Assembly: GCA_027365055.1 (NCBI GenBank)
Contig: DAHXOD010000006.1
Coordinates: 1 to 34,226, forward strand
Reading direction: 5' to 3'
DNA length: 34,226 bases
DNA from: a bacterium
GTDB lineage: Bacteria > Actinomycetota > Acidimicrobiia > Acidimicrobiales > RAAP-2
The position numbers were made by a program, and so were the translations under genes. The notes beneath the pieces were generated by a model that was given only the letters and a program-made list of their open reading frames with translations, was not told the DNA's origin and searched no databases. Within the stretch, counting starts at the first letter, position 1. The number at the start of each line of letters is the position of its first letter. Below, one piece after another: positions 24,505 through 31,634 of this stretch.

Positions 24505-26433
24505 GTGCGACGACCTCCCGCCGGCTCGATCCCGGATGCACCCGGCTCCTATCAGTTCCTCGATCAGGACGGCCGGGTGCTCTACGTCGGGAAGGCCAAG
24601 TCCCTCCGCCAACGGCTCGGTTCCTACTTTCAGGATCCCTCCGCCCTGGCGCCCCGGACCGCACAGATGGTGGCGCAGTCGGACCGGGTCGAGTGGATGG
24701 TGGTCAACAGCGAGGCCGAGGCCCTGCTGCTCGAGCACAACCTGATCTCGCGTTGGCAGCCCCGGTACAACGTGCGACTGAAGGACGACAAGAGCTACCC
24801 GTGGCTGGCGGTCACCGTCGCAGATACCTGGCCCCGGCCGGCGGTGGTCCGGGGGCGGAAGCGATCGGGGGTGCGCTATTTCGGCCCGTACCCCAACGTC
24901 GGGGCGATCCGCGAGACGCTCGATCTGCTGCTGCGCTCGTACCCGCTACGGACGTGCACCGACGGAAAGTTCCGGAGGCACGAGCGGCTGGGGCGACCGT
25001 GCCTGCTCTTCCACATCGACCGCTGCTCGGGACCGTGCGCCGGCGAGGTGGGGCGGGAGGAGTACGACCGGATGGTCGCCGACCTGATGGTGTTCCTCGG
25101 GGGCGAGACGAGCGCGCTCGAGCGCGGGCTCGAGGAGTCGATGCGGGCCGCCGCGTCGGCCCTCGAGTTCGAGCGGGCGTCCGTCTGGCGCGACAAGCTC
25201 GAAGCGGTCCGTTCGGCCGATGCGGTGCGTCAGATGGAGCTGGCGACCGGTGAGGACGTGGACGTGATCGGCATGGTCGAGGACGAGATCGAGGCCGCGG
25301 TGCAGGTCTTCCACGTGCGTTCGGGGAAGGTGGTCGGCCGACTCGGGATCCTGGTCGACAAGGTCGAGGATCTGTCGGCTTCCGCCCTGATGGCCCGGGT
25401 GCTGGTGGATGTCTACGCCGATCCGGCCGCCGGCGTCCCGGGCAGCATCCTCGTCCCGGTGCTCCCCGAGGACGCCGACGCGGTCCGGTCCTACCTGGCG
25501 GAACGCCGGGGGGGAGCCGTCGCGCTCCGGGTTCCCCTGCGGGGTGCGAAGCGGGCGCTGCAACAGACGGTCGAGCGCAACGCAGCAGAAGCGTTCCGCC
25601 GGCACCGCCTGCAGCGGACGTCGGACCACAACAGCCGGGCACGCGCCCTCGAGGCCCTGCAGCGGGAGCTGTCGCTTCCCGTGGCCCCGCTGCGCATCGA
25701 GTGCTACGACATGAGCCACCTGCAGGGCACCGATTACGTGGGTTCGATGGTGGTGTTCGAGGACGGGTTGGCGAAGAAGAGCGACTACCGACGGTTCAAC
25801 GTGGTCACCGTGGACGGCAACGACGACTACGCGGCCATGGAGGAGGTGCTGTCCCGCCGGTTGACGGCGCTGGTGGAGGACGAGCGCGAGGAACCCGCCT
25901 CGGAGCGGTCCCGTCGGAGGTTCGCCTACCCGCCGCAGCTGCTGCTGCTCGACGGCGGGTTGGGACAGCTCCATGTCGGGGTGCGGGTGCTCGCCCGTCT
26001 TGGGCTGACCGACCGGGTGCCCATCGCCTCGCTGGCCAAGAGTTTCGAAGAGGTGTTCGTGCCCGGTCGCGACCAGCCGATCCGGCTTCCCCGCCAGTCC
26101 GAGGCCCTCTACCTCCTGCAGCAGCTCCGCGACGAGGCCCACCGGTTCGCCATCTCGCACCACCGCGCACGGCGCGGGGCCCGCATGACCACCGGTGTGC
26201 TCGACGGGATCGAGGGCCTCGGGCCGAAGCGGCGTACCCGCCTGCTCGACCAGTTCGGTGGGCTGACCGCTTTGCGCGCCCTGTCGAAGGACGAGCTGAC
26301 CGGGGTGACCTGGTTGCCGGCCGCGGTCGGCGCGGCGGTGTTCGATCGGCTCCACACCCCGCTCTCACCGGAGCGCGGACCAACGGCCCGGCGTGGATCG
26401 GCCCGGGGGAGTCGTGGGAAGGTGGGGGAGTGA
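24505..26433 (+). CDS. uvrC: Excinuclease ABC subunit C
   Basis: The 642 residues form the nuclease that cuts both sides of the lesion after UvrAB loading. The N-terminal GIY-YIG-type domain is seen in GSYQFLDQDGRVLYVGKAKSLRQRLGSYF. It is followed by NEYEALLLE-like NSEAEALLLEHNLI and RYNVRLKDDKSYPWL. The UVR region lies around EFERASVWRDKLEA, the RNase H-like 5' nuclease domain around RIECYDMSHLQGTDYVGSM and LLLLDGGLGQL, and the C-terminal HhH is LDGIEGLGPKRRTRLLDQFG. Tandem GTGs (24502, 24505) follow GGAG; the second has better spacing. The track start at 24379 lacks a site. The stop overlaps rapZ in GTGA. Both catalytic domains look intact. Confidence 0.95.
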   Translation: MRRPPAGSIPDAPGSYQFLDQDGRVLYVGKAKSLRQRLGSYFQDPSALAPRTAQMVAQSDRVEWMVVNSEAEALLLEHNLISRWQPRYNVRLKDDKSYPWLAVTVADTWPRPAVVRGRKRSGVRYFGPYPNVGAIRETLDLLLRSYPLRTCTDGKFRRHERLGRPCLLFHIDRCSGPCAGEVGREEYDRMVADLMVFLGGETSALERGLEESMRAAASALEFERASVWRDKLEAVRSADAVRQMELATGEDVDVIGMVEDEIEAAVQVFHVRSGKVVGRLGILVDKVEDLSASALMARVLVDVYADPAAGVPGSILVPVLPEDADAVRSYLAERRGGAVALRVPLRGAKRALQQTVERNAAEAFRRHRLQRTSDHNSRARALEALQRELSLPVAPLRIECYDMSHLQGTDYVGSMVVFEDGLAKKSDYRRFNVVTVDGNDDYAAMEEVLSRRLTALVEDEREEPASERSRRRFAYPPQLLLLDGGLGQLHVGVRVLARLGLTDRVPIASLAKSFEEVFVPGRDQPIRLPRQSEALYLLQQLRDEAHRFAISHHRARRGARMTTGVLDGIEGLGPKRRTRLLDQFGGLTALRALSKDELTGVTWLPAAVGAAVFDRLHTPLSPERGPTARRGSARGSRGKVGE

Positions 26434-27281
26434 GCGAATACCTGGTGGTCACCGGCATGTCCGGGGCGGGGCGCTCGACGGCGGCGGCCACCCTCGAGGA
26501 TCTTGGATGGTTCGTGATCGACAACATGCCCCCCGCCCTGATCTCGAAAGTGTCCGAGCTGGTGGACGGCGCGGGGTCGGAGATGGAGCGGGTGGCGCTG
26601 GTCGTCGGTCGGGGTGGCGGGGAGCTCGACGACGTGCTGCCGGCGATCGACGCCCTCCGCGCCGGCCGCCACCGCGTGCGGATCCTGTTCCTCGACGCCG
26701 CCGACGACGTGCTGATCCGCCGGTTCGAAGGAACCCGGAGGCGTCACCCTCAGGTGGCTCGCGGCGTGGAGGAGTCGGTGAGCGACGAGCGACGGCTCCT
26801 CGCCGACCTCCGGGACCGTGCCGACCTGGTCGTGGACACCGGCGACCTGAACACCAACCAGCTTCGGTCCCGGTTGCTCGAGGTGTTCGGCGAGGAGGAT
26901 GCCGGGGCCACCATGCGCACGTCGATCCTCTCCTTCGGGTTCAAGCACGGCGTGCCCATCGACGTGGATCTCCTCTTCGATTGCCGGTTCCTTCCCAACC
27001 CGTACTGGGACGAGGCGCTTCGCAGCCACAGCGGGCTCGAAGCGCCGGTCCGGGCGTACGTGCTCGAACGGCCGGAGACCGCCGCGTTCCTCGAAAAGCT
27101 CGAGGACCTGCTCGACATGCTCCTCCCGGCGTACGTGCGGGAGGGGAAGTCCTACCTGACCGTGGCGATGGGCTGTACCGGGGGGCGGCACCGTTCGGTG
27201 GTGCTGGCCGAGGAGCTCGGCCGACGGCTCGGTGCCCGCGGCGTCCCCGCCGCCGTGTTCCACCGCGACGTCGACCGGTGA
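26430..27281 (+). CDS. rapZ: RapZ family nucleotide-binding protein
   Basis: The 283 residues contain a P-loop GMSGAGRSTAA at residues 9-19 (Arg in place of Lys, common in actinobacterial members), DNMPPALI, the Walker B-like LFLDAADDVLIRRFEGTRRRHP and the C-terminal hallmark FDCRFLPNPYWD..GCTGGRHRSV. In E. coli RapZ controls GlmS through small RNAs; in actinobacteria its role is less clear. The start is GTG 26430 overlapping the uvrC stop; its own stop overlaps yvcK in GTGA. The ORF track shows it only as the tail of a longer shadow from 25701. The uvrC-rapZ-yvcK order is widely conserved in Gram-positive bacteria, supporting the assignment. Confidence 0.93.
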   Translation: MSEYLVVTGMSGAGRSTAAATLEDLGWFVIDNMPPALISKVSELVDGAGSEMERVALVVGRGGGELDDVLPAIDALRAGRHRVRILFLDAADDVLIRRFEGTRRRHPQVARGVEESVSDERRLLADLRDRADLVVDTGDLNTNQLRSRLLEVFGEEDAGATMRTSILSFGFKHGVPIDVDLLFDCRFLPNPYWDEALRSHSGLEAPVRAYVLERPETAAFLEKLEDLLDMLLPAYVREGKSYLTVAMGCTGGRHRSVVLAEELGRRLGARGVPAAVFHRDVDR

Positions 27282-28156
27282 ATCGGTCCGGCGGAGACCA
27301 GATCCGGGTGGTGGCGATCGGGGGTGGCCACGGGCTGGCGGCGACCCTCCGTGCCGTGCGGACCCTCACCGACGCGGTCACCGCGGTGGTGTCGGTCGCC
27401 GACGACGGCGGATCCTCCGGACGGCTGCGCGAGCTGCTCGACATCGTGGCGCCGGGGGACCTGCGCAAGTGCATGGTGGCTCTGGCCGAGCCCGGCTCGT
27501 TGCTGGCCCGGGCGTTCGCCCACCGGTTCACCGAACAGGAGTTGGCCGGCCACGCGCTCGGCAACCTGATCCTGGCCGGGCTGATGGAGGTTGCCGGCGA
27601 CACCGTCGCCGGCATCGACGAGGCGTGCCGCTTGCTGGGCGTGCGCGGGCGGGTGCTGCCGGCGACGTCCACGCCGGTCGTGCTCGAAGCGACCTCGGAG
27701 CTGGGCCAGGTGGCGGGCCAGGTGGCGGTGATGGAGATGACCGGTCTACGGCAGGTGACCCTGGTGCCACCCGACGCACCGTCTCCGCCGGAGGCGATCG
27801 ACGCGATCGAGGAGGCCGACCTGATCGTGATCGGACCCGGTTCGCTGTACACCAGCGTGCTCGCCGCCGTGGTGGTGCCCGGCGTGCTCGACGCCGTCCG
27901 TCGCACTCGGGCCCGGACCGCGTATGTGTGCAATCTCCGCCCCCAGGAACCCGAGACGGCCGGGTTCGACGTGGGTATGCACCTCGCTGCCCTGGTCGCC
28001 CACGGCGTGCACGTCGACGTCGCGGTGGCCGACCTCGCGGGCATGGCCCTTGGCGAGCCCGGCGTGCCGGTGGTCACCGGCGACCTGGCCAGGCCCAATG
28101 GGCTCGCCCACGACCCGGCGAAACTGGCGAACGTCCTCGCCGATCTGCTCGGGTGA
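27278..28156 (+). CDS. yvcK: YvcK/CofD-like gluconeogenesis factor
   Basis: The 292 residues show AIGGGHGLAATLRAVR (dinucleotide-binding), VVSVADDGGSSGRLR, GDLRKCMVALA, GHALGNLILAGL and VIGPGSLYTSVL, which is the pattern of the YvcK (GlmR) branch of the CofD-like fold. In Bacillus and mycobacteria this protein binds UDP-sugars and links central metabolism to cell-wall synthesis. The start GTG 27278 overlaps the rapZ stop. The gene normally precedes whiA in Gram-positive clusters; here 150 nt of noncoding DNA and then gapA follow. The true start excludes the first 290 residues of the 587-aa track ORF, which are rapZ antiframe. Confidence 0.92.
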   Translation: MNRSGGDQIRVVAIGGGHGLAATLRAVRTLTDAVTAVVSVADDGGSSGRLRELLDIVAPGDLRKCMVALAEPGSLLARAFAHRFTEQELAGHALGNLILAGLMEVAGDTVAGIDEACRLLGVRGRVLPATSTPVVLEATSELGQVAGQVAVMEMTGLRQVTLVPPDAPSPPEAIDAIEEADLIVIGPGSLYTSVLAAVVVPGVLDAVRRTRARTAYVCNLRPQEPETAGFDVGMHLAALVAHGVHVDVAVADLAGMALGEPGVPVVTGDLARPNGLAHDPAKLANVLADLLG

Positions 28157-28179
28157 CGACCCGGTGGTCCCGTTTGCCC

Positions 28180-28287
28180 TAGCTTTGTCGCTGCGGATCA
28201 CCGGGATCCACGGAACCAGGGGAGATCGCATCGCCGATGCGCTCCCGGGTTGGAGCAACGATCGTGTCCGGCCAGTGCTTGCCGGAC
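28180..28287 (+). promoter_or_regulatory. gapA leader: possible -10 box and two stem-loops
   Basis: The 150-nt gap before gapA contains TAGCTT (28180-28185) as a possible -10, without a clear -35. It also has GCATC-GCC-GATGC (28228-28240) and the perfect 7-bp stem GTCCGGC-N8-GCCGGAC (28266-28287). The last ends about 20 nt before the gapA ATG and just upstream of GAGG. It could be a leader structure tuning gapA expression or a remnant boundary where whiA is normally found. Confidence 0.4.
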
Positions 28288-28306
28288 GGAATGAGGTAGT
28301 GGAGCC

Positions 28307-29332
28307 ATGACCGTTCGGGTCGGGATCAACGGGTTCGGTCGGATCGGGCGCAACTACGTGCGCGCCGTCCGGGCGCTCGGAGCTGACGTCGAGGTGGTCG
28401 CGGTCAACGACCTCACCTCGGCCGCGACCCTGGCCCATCTGCTGGCCTATGACTCGACCCACGGCCGCTTCGGCTCCGAGGTGGCGGCCGTCTCCGATCG
28501 GATCGAGTTCGACGGGAAGGGCATCCGGGTGCTGGGAGAGCGCGACCCGTCGGCACTCCCCTGGGGCGAGCTCGGAGTGGACGTGGTGGTCGAAGCGACC
28601 GGACTCTTCACCTCGCGGGCGACGGCCGCGGCCCATCTGGAAGGGGGCGCCTCGCGGGTGATCGTCTCCGCCCCTGCGACCGATGTCGATGCGACCTTCG
28701 TGGTCGGAGTCAACGACCACCAGTTCGATCCGGAATCCCACGTCGTGGTGTCCAATGCGTCGTGCACCACCAACTGCTTCGTCCCTCTGGTCAAAGTGCT
28801 CGACGACGCGTTCGGGGTCGAGTCGGGCCTGATGACGACCGTGCATGCGTTCACCAACGACCAGAACCTGCTCGATTTGCCGCACAAGGATCTGCGACGG
28901 GCTCGGTCGGCTCCGGTCAATATCGTCCCGGCGTCGTCGGGCGCGGCCCGGGCCACCAAGCTGGTACTGCCGCTGATGGAGGGAAGGCTCGACGGCGCCG
29001 CGTTGCGGGTGCCGGTCGCCGACGGTTCCATCACGGACTTTACCGCCGTGGTTCCCGGTTCGGTGACCGTCGACCAGGTGAACCAGGCGTTCGCCTCGGC
29101 GGCTGGGTTCGGGCCGCTCTCCCGGGTGCTCGACTACACCGAGGCCCCGATCGTCTCGTCGGACATCGTCGGCAATCCGGCGTCGTGCACGTTCGATGCC
29201 GGGCTCACCATGGTGATGCCGTCGGCCTCGGGGATCTCGCTGGTGAAGGTGCAAGGCTGGTACGACAACGAATGGGGCTATGCGAACCGCCTCGTCGACT
29301 TGTCGCTGATCGTGGGCGGTGCCGGCGCCTGA
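28307..29332 (+). CDS. gapA: Glyceraldehyde-3-phosphate dehydrogenase (NAD-type)
   Basis: The 341 residues oxidise glyceraldehyde-3-phosphate to 1,3-bisphosphoglycerate. The Rossmann N-terminus is VGINGFGRIGRNYVRA. Asp about 35 in VNDLT indicates NAD+ preference. The catalytic Cys about 153 is in SNASCTTNC, the His follows in TTVHAFTNDQN, and the C-terminal WYDNEWGYANRLVDL is canonical. The start ATG 28307 fits homologues, with GAGG about 10 nt upstream. It heads the glycolytic run gapA-pgk-tpiA-secG; pgk begins 25 nt after its stop. The gene looks complete and ordinary. Confidence 0.97.
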   Translation: MTVRVGINGFGRIGRNYVRAVRALGADVEVVAVNDLTSAATLAHLLAYDSTHGRFGSEVAAVSDRIEFDGKGIRVLGERDPSALPWGELGVDVVVEATGLFTSRATAAAHLEGGASRVIVSAPATDVDATFVVGVNDHQFDPESHVVVSNASCTTNCFVPLVKVLDDAFGVESGLMTTVHAFTNDQNLLDLPHKDLRRARSAPVNIVPASSGAARATKLVLPLMEGRLDGAALRVPVADGSITDFTAVVPGSVTVDQVNQAFASAAGFGPLSRVLDYTEAPIVSSDIVGNPASCTFDAGLTMVMPSASGISLVKVQGWYDNEWGYANRLVDLSLIVGGAGA

Positions 29333-29357
29333 CGCGCCGGCCGGAGGGGAAATCATC

Positions 29358-30572
29358 ATGACGTCGACCGGCAGCTTCAACCCGCTCCTGCGAGGGCTTC
29401 CGTTGCTCGGAGACCTCCCGGCGCTCGACGGGGCAAGCGTGCTGGTCCGCGTCGATTTCAACGTGCCTCTCCGGGCCGAGGGCGGCGCGGTGGCGACGGT
29501 GGCGGACGACTTCCGCATGCGCGCCGCGGTTCCGACCATCGAGTACCTGCTCGACCAAGGTGCGCGGGTGACCGCGTGCACCCACCTCGGACGCCCTGAC
29601 GGTGTACCCGATGCCCGGTGGGAGATGACTCCGGTGCGGGACCGCCTGGCCGAGCTCGCCCCCAGGGTCGAGCTGCTCGAGAACCTCCGTTTCGACCCGG
29701 GAGAGACCGGCTGCGATCCCGACTTTGTGGCCAAGTTGGTCAACGGGCACGATGCCTATGTCAACGAGGCGTTCGGGGTATGCCACCGTTCGCACGCATC
29801 GGTGGTGGGGCCCCCGCGGCAGATCCCGAGCGCAGCCGGGCTCCTCCTCCAGCGCGAGCTGGAGGTGCTGGGTGGCCTGCTTGTCACCCCCCGCCGGCCA
29901 TTCGTGGCGGTCGTCGGGGGAGCCAAGGTCGCCGACAAACTGGGGGTTCTCAGCGCGCTGATCGACCGGGTCGACGTCCTGCTGGTCGGCGGGGGCATGG
30001 CCTTCACCTTCTTGGCCGCTGCCGGCCACCAGGTCGGCGGGTCGATGGTCGACCAGGATCGGATCGACGACTGCGCCGCACTGCTCGCCACGGGGAAGGC
30101 GATCCTGATCCCACACGACACGATGGCGCTCGAGCCTGGAGCGAGGTTCGGAGACGGCTGCCAGGACGGTCGGCTGCGCCTGGTGGGGAGGGACGTGCCC
30201 GACGGCTGGACCGGGCTGGATATCGGCCCCGAGACGGTCGAGCGCTACGCGCGTGAGATCGCCGTTGCGGGCACCGTGTTGTGGAACGGCCCGATGGGAG
30301 TGTTCGAGGACAGCCGGTTCGCCGCCGGCACCAGGGGCATCGCCCAAGCGGTCGCCACCTGCGACGGGTTCACCGTCGTCGGTGGGGGAGACAGCGCCGC
30401 GGCCGTCGACGCGCTGGGACTGTCCGATCAGGTCGACTTCATCTCGACCGGAGGTGGTGCGTCCCTCGAGCTGATCGAGCACGGCGACCTCCCCGGTCTC
30501 GCAGCGCTCCGCGGCGCCTCGAATGCACCCCGGCCCGGTGCGGCGCCGACCAGAACGCGTTCGCTCCGGTGA
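29358..30572 (+). CDS. pgk: Phosphoglycerate kinase
   Basis: The 404 residues transfer phosphate from 1,3-bisphosphoglycerate to ADP. Seen in order: VLVRVDFNVPL, the substrate loop THLGRPDG, LLENLRFDPGETG, NEAFGVCHRSHAS, VVGGAKVADKLGVL, LLVGGGMAFTFL, and the C-terminal GPMGVFE with VVGGGDSAAAV and STGGGASLELIE. The start ATG 29358 has GGAGGGGA 7 nt upstream; the track start at 29319 lies in the gapA tail. The C-terminal 25 residues after the last conserved motif are extra and Pro/Arg-rich, and the stop overlaps tpiA in GTGA. In most pgk the protein ends within a few residues of that motif. Confidence 0.96.
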   Translation: MTSTGSFNPLLRGLPLLGDLPALDGASVLVRVDFNVPLRAEGGAVATVADDFRMRAAVPTIEYLLDQGARVTACTHLGRPDGVPDARWEMTPVRDRLAELAPRVELLENLRFDPGETGCDPDFVAKLVNGHDAYVNEAFGVCHRSHASVVGPPRQIPSAAGLLLQRELEVLGGLLVTPRRPFVAVVGGAKVADKLGVLSALIDRVDVLLVGGGMAFTFLAAAGHQVGGSMVDQDRIDDCAALLATGKAILIPHDTMALEPGARFGDGCQDGRLRLVGRDVPDGWTGLDIGPETVERYAREIAVAGTVLWNGPMGVFEDSRFAAGTRGIAQAVATCDGFTVVGGGDSAAAVDALGLSDQVDFISTGGGASLELIEHGDLPGLAALRGASNAPRPGAAPTRTRSLR

Positions 30573-31345
30573 GTGCCACCCGGCGACCGATCGTCAGCGG
30601 CAACTGGAAGATGAACCTCGACCACTTCGAGGCCATCCACGCGGCCAGATCCCTGGGCCTTCGGCTGACGCCCCGTGCTGCTGCCGCGGTCGATGTGACC
30701 ATTCATCCCCCGTTCACCGATCTCCGGTCGGTACAGACGGTGGTGGAGGCGGAGGGGATTCCGGTGTCCCTCGGTGCGCAGAACTGCGCGATCGAAGACG
30801 CCGGCGCGTTCACCGGCGAGGTCAGCCCCCGCATGCTGGCCAGGTTGCACGTGACCTCGGTGATCGTCGGCCACTCTGAGCGGCGCCGCCTGTTCGGGGA
30901 GACCGACGAGCTGGTGGCGGCCAAAGCGTCGGCGGTGGTGCGCAACGGGATGATCCCAGTGTGCTGCGTGGGAGAGACCGAAGAGGAGCGCGAAGCCGGT
31001 GCAGCCCGCGATCGCCTGGCTGCCCAGCTGGCGCCGATCACCTCGGCCCTGGGCCCCGCCGTCACCGGAACGGTAGTCATCGCCTACGAGCCGGTCTGGG
31101 CGATCGGCACCGGACGGGCCGCCACCCCCGATGATGCCCAGGAGGCATGCCGGTGGATCCGCGACTTGGTCCGGACTGCCTCGGGTGACCAGGCGGCGGA
31201 CACCGTCCGCATTCAGTACGGCGGATCGGTGTCGCCGGCCAACACCAGTTCCTTGATGGCCGGCGAGGATGTCGACGGGCTGCTGGTCGGGGGTGCCAGC
31301 CTCGATGCGGCGGCATTCGTCGACATCGTGACCGCCGCGGCCTGA
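30569..31345 (+). CDS. tpiA: Triose-phosphate isomerase
   Basis: The 258-residue TIM barrel interconverts dihydroxyacetone phosphate and glyceraldehyde-3-phosphate. The catalytic residues are Lys about 14 in GNWKMN, His about 102 in VGHSERR and Glu about 174 in AYEPVWAIGTG. The phosphate-gripping YGGSV and VGGASL are present near the C-terminus. The start GTG 30569 overlaps the pgk stop, so the two are probably translationally coupled. The long track ORF from 30281 reads out of frame through pgk and is not its N-terminus. The length equals the family norm. Confidence 0.97.
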   Translation: MSATRRPIVSGNWKMNLDHFEAIHAARSLGLRLTPRAAAAVDVTIHPPFTDLRSVQTVVEAEGIPVSLGAQNCAIEDAGAFTGEVSPRMLARLHVTSVIVGHSERRRLFGETDELVAAKASAVVRNGMIPVCCVGETEEEREAGAARDRLAAQLAPITSALGPAVTGTVVIAYEPVWAIGTGRAATPDDAQEACRWIRDLVRTASGDQAADTVRIQYGGSVSPANTSSLMAGEDVDGLLVGGASLDAAAFVDIVTAAA

Positions 31346-31369
31346 CCGGTCGCTTGGGTTTGCTACCCT
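31341..31369 (+). promoter_or_regulatory. Possible promoter for secG and the binding-protein gene
   Basis: CCTGAC (31341-31346), a 17-nt spacer and TACCCT (31364-31369) lie at the end of tpiA and in the 58-nt gap before secG. The predicted leader is about 28 nt and contains GGAAGGAACGAG as Shine-Dalgarno. The -35 is only a partial match. Confidence 0.45.
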
Positions 31370-31403
31370 TTGGGTCGGTGCAGATCGGAAGGAACGAGTC
31401 GAC

Positions 31404-31634
31404 GTGTTGACGGCAGTGATTGTGGTGGTGCAGATCCTGGCGTGCCTGGCACTGATCTTCCTCGTCCTGATGCACAGTGGCAAGGGTGGCGGCCTCTCCG
31501 ACATGTTCGGCGGCTCGGTCGGCACCGCGGCGGCCGGTTCCACCGTGGTGGAGAAGAACCTCGACCGCATCACCATCACGGTGGCGGTCATCTTCGGGTT
31601 CACCAACCTGATCCTCATCCTCCGTCTGCAGTGA
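31404..31634 (+). CDS. secG: Preprotein translocase subunit SecG
   Basis: The 76 residues have two transmembrane helices (about 3-24 and 52-73) joined by the conserved loop HSGKGGGLSDMFGG, which is the SecG signature. SecG aids SecYE/SecA in moving unfolded proteins across the membrane. The start GTG 31404 follows GGAAGGAA. Location after tpiA is the standard actinobacterial context. The stop lies inside GTGA, so the downstream solute-binding protein is translationally coupled to it. Confidence 0.95.
   Translation: MLTAVIVVVQILACLALIFLVLMHSGKGGGLSDMFGGSVGTAAAGSTVVEKNLDRITITVAVIFGFTNLILILRLQ

Noticed and set aside
28157-28306. A degraded whiA pseudogene between yvcK and gapA
   Set aside because: The gap is only 150 nt and contains no stretch resembling WhiA in any frame; it looks like a leader, not gene remains.
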